DNA from: Alteromonadaceae bacterium 2753L.S.0a.02
GTDB lineage: Bacteria; Pseudomonadota; Gammaproteobacteria; Pseudomonadales; Cellvibrionaceae
Length of the DNA stretch: 64,000 bases
Direction: 5' to 3'
Assembly (NCBI GenBank): GCA_007827375.1
Contig: VISH01000002.1
Location: forward strand, 868,001-932,000
Shown here: in pieces, positions 19,451 to 28,261 of the stretch
How positions within the stretch are numbered: position 1 is the first letter of the stretch
How the letters are laid out: each line of letters opens with the position of its first letter
Notes under the pieces: generated by a model
Databases searched by the model: none
The model's input: only the letters and a program-made list of their open reading frames with translations
What the model was told of the DNA's origin: nothing
Translations under genes and position numbers: made by a program

Positions 19451-20017
19451 ATGTTGAGTAAAAAATTAATGGTTTGTGGTGCACTTGCAGCATTGCTTAT
19501 GGGGTGTGGCGAAGAAAAAGCTGCAGGCATTGACCCTAAAATTTATACCGATTCTTTGTTTGCCGTTATGAAGGCAGACAGAACCAATTACACCAAGCTC
19601 ATTGTGCAGCGTCTTGGGCCCAAGGGCTCTGATTCAATTTTACCGGTTGAACACTGGAAAGACGTTGAAAACGGCGCGCCTTTGCCTGCGCAAATGTTTC
19701 GTGCTGGCGCTGAAGCCGTCCGCGATATGACCAGCGACTTCACCTATTCTCTGCAATCGGAATGGCCTATCAATAAACAAAATGCGCCCAGTACAGAGAT
19801 GGAAAAATCGGGTTTGAAATTTATTGCTGCCAATCCCGGTGAAAATTTTTATGGCGAAGAAAAATTGGGGGACACCAGCTATTTTACAGCGGTTTACCCC
19901 GATGTTGCCGTTGCGGAAGCCTGCGTTTCCTGCCACAACGAACACAAAGATACACCGAGAACCGATTTTAAAATTGGTGATGTTATGGGTGGTGTTGTGA
20001 TTCGTGTCCCGCTTTAA
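19451..20017 (+). CDS. Tll0287-like (DUF3365) c-type haem lipoprotein
   Basis: A 188-aa protein with a lipoprotein signal ending in the lipobox LLMGC, so it is anchored to a membrane on the periplasmic side. The body fits the DUF3365 fold, a PAS-like domain with one c haem: NAPSTEMEKSGLKFI, then YFTAVYPDVAVAEACVSCHNEH with the single CXXCH at 158-162. Related proteins are proposed redox or gas sensors; none of that is shown here. GGAGAGA lies four bases before the ATG. It stands 65 bases after the multihaem gene in the same direction and likely belongs to the operon. Confidence 0.82.
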   Translation: MLSKKLMVCGALAALLMGCGEEKAAGIDPKIYTDSLFAVMKADRTNYTKLIVQRLGPKGSDSILPVEHWKDVENGAPLPAQMFRAGAEAVRDMTSDFTYSLQSEWPINKQNAPSTEMEKSGLKFIAANPGENFYGEEKLGDTSYFTAVYPDVAVAEACVSCHNEHKDTPRTDFKIGDVMGGVVIRVPL

Positions 20018-20035
20018 ATTCGTGAGTAATCAGCA

Positions 20036-20359
20036 ATGAAAAAATACCTGTATTTGTTTGCTATGCTTCTGGTTTGTGGTTGTGCGGAAAAAGGACCTCC
20101 GCCGGAAATTTTAGCAGGTGAACAGGTATTTATTAAAACGTGTAAGGTTTGTCACGCCCAAGGGATTAATGGCGCGCCCATATTAGGTAATTCTGCCATG
20201 TGGGCGCCACGTAAAGACAAGGGCCTGGATGTGTTGGTACAGCACGCCAGTGAAGGTTTTGGGTTAATGCCAGCAAAGGGTGGTAACCCGGATCTCACTC
20301 AGACAGAAATTAGCCATGCTGTGCAATTTATGCTGAGTAAACTCAAGGAACCCAAATAA
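20036..20359 (+). CDS. Small lipoprotein cytochrome c (c5-like)
   Basis: A 107-aa monohaem cytochrome. The signal peptide ends in LLVCGC, a lipobox, so the protein should be lipid-anchored. The haem site is CKVCH at residues 36-40 and the likely axial methionine is in GLMPAKGG, followed by the C-terminal helix (EISHAVQFMLSKL). The pattern fits class I cytochromes of the c5/c-555 type. It begins 18 bases after the DUF3365 gene and likely shuttles electrons among the periplasmic cytochromes of this operon. A small GCGCG hairpin follows its stop (near 20364-20379). Confidence 0.85.
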   Translation: MKKYLYLFAMLLVCGCAEKGPPPEILAGEQVFIKTCKVCHAQGINGAPILGNSAMWAPRKDKGLDVLVQHASEGFGLMPAKGGNPDLTQTEISHAVQFMLSKLKEPK

Positions 20360-20423
20360 AAAGCGCGATATACCGCGCCCACTATTGTCGTTCCCGACTT
20401 ATTAAATTTTCTGGAGAGAGAAT

Positions 20424-20777
20424 ATGTCTGTTTATGAAAAAATCGGTGGTGCTGCAGCGGTTGATGCCGCGGTTGATATTTTTTACCGTAAAGTTTTAAG
20501 CGATGACCGCATCAGCCAATTTTTCGACACTGTTGATATGGATGCGCAGCATGCCAAGCAAAAAGCGTTTTTAACCATGGCGTTCGGTGGTCCCAATGAA
20601 TATACCGGTAAAGACATGCGCGAAGCGCATAAGCACATGAACTTAACCGAAGAGCACTTTACTGCTGTGGCCGAAAATCTTGTGGGTACCTTACAGGAGT
20701 TGGAAGTGCCACAGGAATATATTGATGAAATTGTGGCGATTGCGCTTAGTGTTAAAGACGACGTATTAAATAAATAA
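20424..20777 (+). CDS. glbN: Group 1 truncated haemoglobin
   Basis: A 117-aa 2-on-2 globin. The B10 tyrosine (Tyr21 in IFYRKVL), glutamines in the E helix (QHAKQKAFL) and the proximal His69 in REAHKHM are all present, together with the glycine turns FGGP. Group 1 globins bind O2 and NO and can oxidise NO to nitrate if re-reduced. A GGAGAGA ribosome site precedes the ATG. Its stop overlaps the start of the reductase gene (TAATG), which suggests the two are translated together and work as a pair. Confidence 0.95.
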   Translation: MSVYEKIGGAAAVDAAVDIFYRKVLSDDRISQFFDTVDMDAQHAKQKAFLTMAFGGPNEYTGKDMREAHKHMNLTEEHFTAVAENLVGTLQELEVPQEYIDEIVAIALSVKDDVLNK

Positions 20778-21739
20778 TGACGTCCGTTACTGTCGATGCA
20801 GCTCGCATTGAGTTGAATGAGGGTGAAACTGTTCTTGATGGGTTATTACGCGAAGGAATAGAACACCCTCATGGTTGTAAATCTGGTGTGTGTCAATCTT
20901 GCATATTACAACTTTCCGAAGGAGAGGTGCCCAATGTCGCGCAGCGGTCGTTAACTGCAGCTCAGCAGCAGTTAGGGTATTTTCTCGCTTGCCAGTGCAA
21001 GCCCAACAGCGATATTTGTGCTGTTTCTGGTACAGTTACTGCGGCAAAAGTTTGCGCAAATATTTTGAGCATTGAAAAGTTAAATGCCCATGTGTTGCGC
21101 TTGCGAATGGAAGCGGAGATGGCATTCAAAGCTGGGCAGTATATATCTGTTTGGAACCCCCAGGGGCAATCGCGTTGCTATTCTATTGCGAGCCTTTCCA
21201 GCGAAACCGGTATTATTGAATTACATATTAAATTATTGCCGGGCGGGGTATTTAGTGAGTGGTTTGATAAGTCCCTTGCTGTGGGCGAGTCTGTAGAAAT
21301 TTCCGGGCCTATGGGCGAATGTATTTATACTGCAGCTCCGGACCAGCCATTACTTTTAGCGGGCATAGGCACGGGTTTGGCGCCTTTGTATGGCATTCTT
21401 CAGGATGCGCTTCACGCGCAGCATAAGGGTAGTATTACGCTGGTGGTTGCCGCCAAAAACAGTTCGCAACTTTATTTAATGAATCAACTGAGAGTGCTCG
21501 AACAGCAAGTAGATAATTTAACGGTTCATTTTTTAGTGCAAACTCTGGATGACAATAAACAGGATGTCCGCGTCGCGGATATTTATCAGTTCATCAAAGA
21601 AACGCACCCGGTTACCAAAGGTTATCGTGCGTTTTTATGCGGCGCAGACAGTTTCGTGAAGAAAATGAAAAAACATATTTTCTTGAGTGGCGCCGACATG
21701 AAAGATATCAGCGCAGATGCTTTTTTACCCTCTGGATAA
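20777..21739 (+). CDS. 2Fe-2S/FAD/NAD(P)H oxidoreductase, probable haemoglobin reductase
   Basis: A 320-aa reductase made of an N-terminal plant-type ferredoxin domain (HGCKSGVCQSCILQL with a later CQC for the fourth cysteine), an FAD-binding domain with the RCYSIAS motif and a C-terminal NAD(P) domain (LLAGIGTGLAPLYGIL, FLCGADSFVKKMKK). The order matches reductases of aromatic mono- and dioxygenases and of MocF/BenC type. Here the first gene before it is a truncated haemoglobin whose stop overlaps this start by one base, so the likely job is to keep the globin haem reduced. No oxygenase genes are nearby. Confidence 0.88.
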   Translation: MTSVTVDAARIELNEGETVLDGLLREGIEHPHGCKSGVCQSCILQLSEGEVPNVAQRSLTAAQQQLGYFLACQCKPNSDICAVSGTVTAAKVCANILSIEKLNAHVLRLRMEAEMAFKAGQYISVWNPQGQSRCYSIASLSSETGIIELHIKLLPGGVFSEWFDKSLAVGESVEISGPMGECIYTAAPDQPLLLAGIGTGLAPLYGILQDALHAQHKGSITLVVAAKNSSQLYLMNQLRVLEQQVDNLTVHFLVQTLDDNKQDVRVADIYQFIKETHPVTKGYRAFLCGADSFVKKMKKHIFLSGADMKDISADAFLPSG

Positions 21740-21756
21740 TTTCCCATTGCGTATCA

Positions 21757-24294
21757 TCATTTTTGCATTTTCTTTTTGGTAAGGCGTGTGGCGACTGCCT
21801 CATTGGGGTCGTCAGGCCAAGGATGCTTTGGGTAGCGCCCTTTCATTTCTTTCTTAATATCCTGATAACTGGATTCCCAGAAACCAGCCAAATCCTGTGT
21901 TATTTGTAAGGGACGTCTTGCAGGGGAAAGTAGGTGAATGAGCAGTGGCACCTTACCGTTCACCACGGTTGGGGTGCTCGTGCAGCCAAACATTTCCTGT
22001 AATTTTACTTCGAGCACCGGTTGAGCTTGGCGGTAGTCGATGGCTAATTTTGACCCAGAAGGCACTGTGACGCGTTGTGGTGCGAGTTGCTCCAGATCGT
22101 TAGGCAGTGGCCAAGGCAGTAGCTGCAGCAAAACGGCTTTAAGGTCGAGCTTTTTTAAGGCGCTCAGTGAAGCTACATTAATGAGATTTGGTGCCAGCCA
22201 ATTTTCAAGATCGTCTAGCAAGGCCGCATCACTCAAATCTGGCCAGGCTTGCATCGTTTGATGCTGTTTCACTAGCGTAACCCGAGCGCGAAATTGCTCC
22301 AGATCTTCATTCCACGGCAATACCTGTAAACCTTGTTCACGAATAAAATGCAGTGTGGCTTGGACGCAATCTTCTTTCGAAACCTTATCGAGGGTTCGTT
22401 TGTTGATGATCAAGGAGCCCAAGTAGCTGCGCTGTTCCGCAACAAGTTTTTGCCGTTGCCATTCAATTACCTTTCGGGTGTCTATGAGGTCTGCGAGGTG
22501 GCTTTCGAAAAGCGCGGGGTTGAGCGCTGTAGCGGCAAATATGCGATCTTCCTTTGTGTTATTAAGGCCTCCGACCTCAGCGATGGCTAGCCACTCCGTA
22601 CCGCTCAACGGATCCTGCTCAGATAATCTGGCGGCGCGACCATTGGCGAGTTGGTACAAGTGTCTGCTATTGCTTCGTTTACGCGCAATGCGGTCAGGAA
22701 ATGCACTGGCGACAAGCATGCCCAATGCATCTGGGTTGGCTTGTTGGCTTTGCTGCTGGTCTTGCATATGGGTTTGGAGGTTTAAGAATTGTTTGAAAAC
22801 GCTTACCTGTTGCTTAATGCGCGTTAGCCAGGTTTGCGCATTTCCCGGGCATGAGATCTTGCCGAGAATGACATCGAGTGTAATTTCCAGATCGGCGCTG
22901 TTGTTTGGCAGGGGATTGCGTTCGCCCAGCAGCGCCGCCACACACGCTGCAGTATGAGTATTATGAGTCTTTTTACCGATGAGTAACATGTGCGCCAAAC
23001 GCGGATGGGTTGGCAGGGCTGCCATAGCTTCGCCGTGGTCAGTGAGCTGTATGTCTTGGTGTGTTACCAGTGCGCCTAGCTGTTGGAGGAGCATTAAGGC
23101 CTGTTGGTACGCTGCCGCAGGCGGGGCATCAAGCCATTGTAATTCTGTGGGTTCAACACCCCATTGCAATAATTGCACTGCTAGCGGCGCGAGATCGGCT
23201 TGCAAAATCTCGGGAATACTGTGCTCCAGCATGGTGGCCTGCTGGGATTCGTTCCACATGCGATAACACACGCCTGCATTCAATCGTCCGGCACGTCCGG
23301 CGCGTTGTTTTGCAGATGCCTGCGAAATACGCACAGTGTGAAGACTGGTCATGCCTGTGCGCGAATTGAATTGTGGTTTTCGCGCAAAGCCGCTGTCAAT
23401 AACCACTTTTACACCTTCTATGGTGAGACTCGATTCCGCAATATCTGTAGCTAGCACCACTTTGCGCAAATCGGGGTCTTTATTTGGCGTGATTGCAGTT
23501 TGTTGTTGTGTAAGACTTAAGTTGCCGTGCAGCGGCATAATAACAACTTGCTTGCTCAGTCTTGCCTGCAATTTATTATTTAGCAGGTTAATTTCTTTCT
23601 GGCCGGGAAGAAAAACCAATACATCACCCGAGTGTCGCGTTAACGCATCTACTACCGTGTTTGTCATTTCGGAGATAAGCGTTTCTCGCGTCGGATTCTG
23701 CGCGCTATAAATAATGTCAACAGGAAAAGCACGCCCTTTACTGGTGATCTTTGGCGCGCCGCTTAACAAGTCTGCAACGGGACTGGCATCGAGTGTCGCC
23801 GACATCACTAGAAGTTTGAGTGGATCTTGCGCATCTCTAAATATTTCGCGACTCTGCAAACACAAGGCCAGACCCAGATCGGAATGAATATTACGTTCGT
23901 GAAATTCGTCGAAGATCACCAGTGCGGTGTCCTCGAGTTCGGGGTCATGTTGCAGGCGACGTGTCAGTACGCCTTCTGTAACCACTTCGATAATAGTTTG
24001 CGGTGATTTTTTTTGTTCTAAGCGAATGGTATAACCAACCCGCTGCCCAACAGATTCACCGAGCAATTGGGCCATGCGCACGGCTGCATTTTTCGCCGCC
24101 ATGCGTCGTGGTTCGAGCATGATAATTTTGCGTTTGTTGCGCCAAGATGCGTTTATCAAAGCTAATGGCACCAACGTGGTTTTTCCGGCACCGGGTGGTG
24201 CTTCTAAAACCAATTCATGTGTTTTATCGAGAATGCTGCGAAGGTCGCTTATGACTTCGCGGATGGGAAGCGAGGGGAGCTGATCTAAATTCAC
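21757..24294 (-). CDS. hrpB: ATP-dependent RNA helicase HrpB
   Basis: An 845-aa DEAH-family helicase. The Walker A motif is LEAPPGAGKTTLVP, motif II is FDEFHERN (DEFH, typical of HrpB), motif III SATLD and motif VI QRAGRAGR. The HA2 region and the C-terminal HrpB-specific domain (ending RYPKHPWPDDP) are complete. The length is normal for the family. Translation starts with GTG. The substrate in cells is not well known. It converges with the reductase gene at only 17 bases distance. Confidence 0.95.
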   Translation of the reverse strand: MNLDQLPSLPIREVISDLRSILDKTHELVLEAPPGAGKTTLVPLALINASWRNKRKIIMLEPRRMAAKNAAVRMAQLLGESVGQRVGYTIRLEQKKSPQTIIEVVTEGVLTRRLQHDPELEDTALVIFDEFHERNIHSDLGLALCLQSREIFRDAQDPLKLLVMSATLDASPVADLLSGAPKITSKGRAFPVDIIYSAQNPTRETLISEMTNTVVDALTRHSGDVLVFLPGQKEINLLNNKLQARLSKQVVIMPLHGNLSLTQQQTAITPNKDPDLRKVVLATDIAESSLTIEGVKVVIDSGFARKPQFNSRTGMTSLHTVRISQASAKQRAGRAGRLNAGVCYRMWNESQQATMLEHSIPEILQADLAPLAVQLLQWGVEPTELQWLDAPPAAAYQQALMLLQQLGALVTHQDIQLTDHGEAMAALPTHPRLAHMLLIGKKTHNTHTAACVAALLGERNPLPNNSADLEITLDVILGKISCPGNAQTWLTRIKQQVSVFKQFLNLQTHMQDQQQSQQANPDALGMLVASAFPDRIARKRSNSRHLYQLANGRAARLSEQDPLSGTEWLAIAEVGGLNNTKEDRIFAATALNPALFESHLADLIDTRKVIEWQRQKLVAEQRSYLGSLIINKRTLDKVSKEDCVQATLHFIREQGLQVLPWNEDLEQFRARVTLVKQHQTMQAWPDLSDAALLDDLENWLAPNLINVASLSALKKLDLKAVLLQLLPWPLPNDLEQLAPQRVTVPSGSKLAIDYRQAQPVLEVKLQEMFGCTSTPTVVNGKVPLLIHLLSPARRPLQITQDLAGFWESSYQDIKKEMKGRYPKHPWPDDPNEAVATRLTKKKMQK

Positions 24295-24465
24295 TTGGCG
24301 CGCGTTTTAACGAGTTTTGTTAAGTCTACGCTATTACCTTGTAAAAGCTATACTAACCATTAATGAAAATGGTAGTGGCGTAACCACACCACCGCTTTGC
24401 ACCGCAAATGAAGCGCAGGGAAAGAACAAATGTTAAGCGGGGGCTGGAAAGCCCCTGCGTGGTGA

Positions 24466-24726
24466 TTAGGCTTGCGCCACCTGCTGTGTTTCTACATTCA
24501 GTAGGGGGGTGAAGTGCAGCAATTCCTGTCGCTCGGGGTAGTCGTTCATATAATCGAACAACTTTTCATAAGTCACCATCTCTCGGGTGACATTGGTTTC
24601 GTCGGTGGGTAATGTTTGTCCAATTTCAGCAACCCGTTGTGCTTGTTCATGCTTACCCTGATTCAGCAGTAGACGAATTTCGCACAAGAGGCTGTTGGCG
24701 ATGATTAGTGCATCTTTATTTTTCAT
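24466..24726 (-). CDS. Small protein of unknown function (86 aa)
   Basis: I do not recognise this family. The 86-aa product is mostly helical, acidic and soluble, with no signal peptide and no cysteine motif. An AAGGAAC ribosome site sits well placed before the ATG, and the gene stands alone behind a 350-base AT-rich region, which supports it as a real gene. The sequence LLNQGKHEQAQRVAEIGQTLP has the look of a helical repeat. Function unknown. Confidence 0.6.
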   Translation of the reverse strand: MKNKDALIIANSLLCEIRLLLNQGKHEQAQRVAEIGQTLPTDETNVTREMVTYEKLFDYMNDYPERQELLHFTPLLNVETQQVAQA

Positions 24727-25078
24727 CTTTACAAGTTCCTTTTTGCAAATTTATTACAACGGCCTTTGGAGTGTTTAGCGCCTCGTTAGTAAGTAGTTTA
24801 GTTTTTTTTAGATCGAAAACCGTGAAAAAAAACCGTTAATAAAAAACTGATCTATAAATTTATACCAATTAGTTCTGGTTATTCTAGATAGGTAACATGT
24901 TTCGTTTTTATTGCAAAAATACTGGGAATAACTGTTACAACAAAAAATAATTTGTTACTTGGCAATAAAAACTTTAAGGTTATTTCGTGCACAAGCGGAA
25001 ACGGGCCACGCTTTTACGTAATGGGACTGCTCGATAGAACGCCTGTAAAACAGGCGCTTATCGAGGCAAATTGAGTAT
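24727..25078. other. AT-rich intergenic region with GH9 terminator
   Basis: This 352-base stretch separates two minus-strand genes. It should hold the promoter of the small gene at 24466-24726 and it contains the hairpin after the cellulase (25030-25065). No coding frame is supported. Confidence 0.5.
25030..25065 (-). terminator. Two-part hairpin downstream of the GH9 cellulase gene
   Basis: Two nested 7-bp stems (25030-25036 with 25059-25065; 25040-25046 with 25050-25056) sit 13 bases after the cellulase stop on the minus strand. The inner loop is AAA. There is no clear T-tail, so it may be a factor-dependent or RNA-stabilising end. Confidence 0.55.
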
Positions 25079-27790
25079 CTACTGAACACTACAGGAGGGT
25101 TGACTCAGCGAGCCATCGGAATTCCCCTGGAAGCCAAAATTCACCGTTTGGCCGGCACCGATGTTTGCATTCCATCCTAAATTAGAGGCGTTTACAGTGG
25201 TGCTGCCTTCACTGATGCTAACGTTCCAGGAATTGGTAACGCGAGGGTCTTCGCCAAAATTCAGTACCACATTCCAGCCAGAAATAGCAGTATTTCCATT
25301 ATTGGAAACTTCAACGTTCAGCTGATAGCCGCTCACCCAGTAGTTGAAATAGGTCACCTCGCAACTTACTGCGCTGCCGCCAGATGAACTTGAACTACTG
25401 CTAGAACTACTGCTCGAGCTGCTACTTGAACTGCTGTTCGAGCTTGAGGAGCTGGAAGAACTGCTTGAGGAGCTTGAACTGCTGCCGCCAGAGCTGCTTG
25501 ACGAACTCGAGCTGGTGGAACTGGAACTGCTGCTGGATGAACTGCTGCCAGTTCCGCCACAGGCTCCCATATTAAACCAGGAAGCATCGCTGCCCGGTAC
25601 AGTCGTGGTGTACCAGTTTGCTTGATAGAGCGTATTTTGGTAAACCATTTGGTCACCAGCATTAGCGTGGTTATAAGGGCCGCCCGACCAATCGCGTGCC
25701 GTCCAATTGGGGTACTCATTTACGCCGGCGCAATTACCCGAGGTGTTGCCGGATGAGCTGCTCGACGATGATGAGCTGCTACTGGAGCTGGAACTGCTTG
25801 ATGACGTAGAGCTGGTAGAAGAAGAACTGCTCGAGCTGGAGGAAGAGGTGCTGCTGGTGCTCGATGAGGAGCTGCTCGAGCTGGACGACGAACTGCCGGA
25901 GCTCGAAGAAGAGCTGCTGGAACTCGATGAAGAGCTGCTGGAGCTGGAACTTGACGATGAGCTACTCGAACCGCTCTGGTCGGCATAGTCGTCATAAAAC
26001 GCCAGTACCCAAGCCAACGCACTGTTCCAGTTGATGGTAATTTCGTTGGTCGACCAGGAATCAATGCTGTCGATATAACATTTAGCAGGGGTTGCGACAC
26101 AACCACCCAGCTGTGACGACGCCGTGTCATCCTCCAAGCCGCTATTGGGGCCGCCAGATAGAGCTCCGGGCGGTGCCCAGGGATAACTGCCATTGAGCGC
26201 GCCAGCCCAAAAGCGATGGTGCGGTTGCGTAAGCGCATCTTCGCCGTGCCCGGAAACAAACGAGAACGATAATGCATTGTTACCAAACAGGTAGTTCATA
26301 CCTTTAGAGAAGGCCTTGGCATAGCTGTCGTCGCCAGTGAAATCATAAGCTAAGGCCAGCAGTGCCATTTTGTTGGCTACCACGTTGTTGGAACCCCAGT
26401 AATACTCTTCTGCTGTGCTTGGCACCATGTAGCCGGTGCTGTTGATGGTGGCCACATGGCCGTCGGCAATTTCGATGAGCTTTTGTCGAGCGCTATTGGC
26501 AAGGCTGGCCGTGTGATCTGTTGGTACAACCGCGAGTGACATCAGGCCGGGTAGTTCCGTGTCAGGCCAGGCCCAATCGGTGCGGGTGATCGTGTAGTTG
26601 TTGATTGTCGGTAGGTAGCGGCTGTCGCCGGTGGTAATGTAGAGCTCGGATGCCGCCCAGAAAAATTCATCCGAGGGGTCGTCGTCTCCATATCCGCCGC
26701 CGCCGTTATCGTAACCGCCGGAGTAGGTATCGTTGGGATTGGCTTGCGCAGCGTCCCAGGCGCGTTCTGCGGCGACGAGACATTGGTTAGCAAATGCGCT
26801 ATCGATTTCTGCAAACAAGCGCGAACATTGCGCGGCAGTGGCGGCAAGATTGAGTGTTGCCGTTACCGAAGGTGGAACCAGCGCTCGTTCGTTGCTGTCT
26901 TCGTGTGGCGCAAGAGGTAGGCCGGTCCAGCCGACGTCGTGTACCTTATGGTGTGCCATGCCCGCTTTGGCTTCGCCCTCGGGCACTTGCATCGCCATTA
27001 AAAACTCCAACTGCCAACGTGCTTCGTCCAAAATATCGGCAACGCCATTGCCACTCTCGGGAATATTGAGTGTGCCGTCTGCGTACTTATTGGCGCTGTT
27101 TCCTAAGTAAAGCGCGCGTTCATACATGTTAAGTAATTTCCAGACGGAGATACCGCCGTTGACAACATACTTGCCGTGGTCGCCGGCGTCGTACCATCCT
27201 TTAATAACGTCGAGAGAATAGTTACAGCCACTACCACTCCAGCAGGGCACGGCGTAATCACCCTGGTTACCGTTTTGATTTACATGACCCGCGGGCCTTG
27301 CCCACTGGCTATTCGCAGCGTAGCTGCCATTGCCGCCGCCGGTATATTGGGTTTCAATCGCAATACCTGACCGGTTGTGATAGAAGTAGCGTATGGAGTC
27401 ATAAAGCACTGCGGTAAATGCATCGTCAGAAATCTCAAAGCTGTAGCTTTCGTCGCCGCCTACCAGCAGCTTAAAGTTGGTGCCTGTTGCATTCACACTT
27501 GAGAAATCGATGTAGTGAATATTATCGCCGGATGCTGCGTCCACGCCTTGTGGCTGCGTTGTGCCTGTGGCGATGACATTGCCGTTCTGGGTGAGTTGCC
27601 AGGTTTGTGCGTTATTGTTACTGGCTTTGTAGCTGGCGACCTTGGCGCTATTGGGTAAGTATCCCACTTGGTTTAAGCGCGGGTTGCCGATTGCGGCGTA
27701 GCTCTGTTGTGCGGTTAGGAGTGTGGAAAATGCAACGGCAAGGGTGCTGGCGACAACTTTGCCGACGCATTTTGGGCGTCTCGAAAACAT
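25079..27790 (-). CDS. Secreted GH9 cellulase with CBM5 and CBM2 joined by poly-serine linkers
   Basis: A 903-aa endoglucanase-type enzyme. After a signal peptide (VVASTLAVAFSTLLTAQQSYA) come an Ig-like N-terminal domain (about 34-125), a GH9 catalytic domain with the general-base region WYDAGDHGKYV and the acid glutamate in STNEITINWNSAL, a poly-Ser linker (about 605-680), a CBM5-type module (about 685-742, YPNW...W...YQNTLYQANWYT) and a second poly-Ser linker. A C-terminal CBM2 with its two terminal cysteines (about 808-903) ends the protein. Serine codons in the linkers are mixed, so the runs are kept at protein level. The frame is open to 27925, but the ATG at 27790 has AGGAG and starts the signal peptide. 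Confidence 0.95.
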   Translation of the reverse strand: MFSRRPKCVGKVVASTLAVAFSTLLTAQQSYAAIGNPRLNQVGYLPNSAKVASYKASNNNAQTWQLTQNGNVIATGTTQPQGVDAASGDNIHYIDFSSVNATGTNFKLLVGGDESYSFEISDDAFTAVLYDSIRYFYHNRSGIAIETQYTGGGNGSYAANSQWARPAGHVNQNGNQGDYAVPCWSGSGCNYSLDVIKGWYDAGDHGKYVVNGGISVWKLLNMYERALYLGNSANKYADGTLNIPESGNGVADILDEARWQLEFLMAMQVPEGEAKAGMAHHKVHDVGWTGLPLAPHEDSNERALVPPSVTATLNLAATAAQCSRLFAEIDSAFANQCLVAAERAWDAAQANPNDTYSGGYDNGGGGYGDDDPSDEFFWAASELYITTGDSRYLPTINNYTITRTDWAWPDTELPGLMSLAVVPTDHTASLANSARQKLIEIADGHVATINSTGYMVPSTAEEYYWGSNNVVANKMALLALAYDFTGDDSYAKAFSKGMNYLFGNNALSFSFVSGHGEDALTQPHHRFWAGALNGSYPWAPPGALSGGPNSGLEDDTASSQLGGCVATPAKCYIDSIDSWSTNEITINWNSALAWVLAFYDDYADQSGSSSSSSSSSSSSSSSSSSSSSSSSGSSSSSSSSSSSSTSSTSSSSSSSSSSTSSTSSSSSSSSSSSSSSSSSSGNTSGNCAGVNEYPNWTARDWSGGPYNHANAGDQMVYQNTLYQANWYTTTVPGSDASWFNMGACGGTGSSSSSSSSSSTSSSSSSSSGGSSSSSSSSSSSSSSSNSSSSSSSSSSSSSSSSSSGGSAVSCEVTYFNYWVSGYQLNVEVSNNGNTAISGWNVVLNFGEDPRVTNSWNVSISEGSTTVNASNLGWNANIGAGQTVNFGFQGNSDGSLSQPSCSVQ

Positions 27791-28261
27791 GTGTTTTCTC
27801 CTGTAGGTGTTGTTATTGTGGTTATTAACCCGAAAATATTTATTGCCGGCGTAGTAACTGACGCAAGGCGCAGCACCGCAGGCGGAAGGCCAACGCAAGT
27901 TCGTTAAAATCGAGGACTTTTCCAAACTACCCCTTAGCGGGGCGGCGATAAATGCACATCAGGATGTTTTGCTATTGCCGGGTTAATCCTTGAGGTGGCG
28001 TTATTATTGTTTTGACGGATCTATAAATTGCCGCAGAAATATTATCAGAAATGCCTAGCTTAAAATGCGATAGATATTGAATTGGGTGTGATGCCTTGGG
28101 TTTATTTTTTAATAATTACCTCAAAGTTTATTCAAAAAAATAATAATTCAAAATAAGAGTTCTGTGTATACATTATTGCGTGTGAGATCGCTGCCAAATT
28201 ATTATGGAACCAGCTGTGTAATTTCGAAGAAAAATTTCACTTGTCTTGCTGCTTACAGTAT
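27791..28261. other. Intergenic region upstream of the GH9 gene
   Basis: This 471-base region between the start of the cellulase gene and the end of recQ must hold the cellulase promoter and any sugar-responsive operator. The part beyond 28000 is AT-rich. I see no clear palindrome, terminator or open frame of quality. Confidence 0.4.

Noticed and set aside
25400..25960. Repetitive DNA that could be mistaken for a tandem-repeat or CRISPR-like array
   Set aside because: The repeats are serine codons inside the cellulase frame, with no spacers and no fixed unit length.
25707..25988. Open frame rich in Glu and Leu on the plus strand opposite the cellulase
   Set aside because: It is the antisense reading of the poly-serine linker codons; it has no ribosome site and no independent support.
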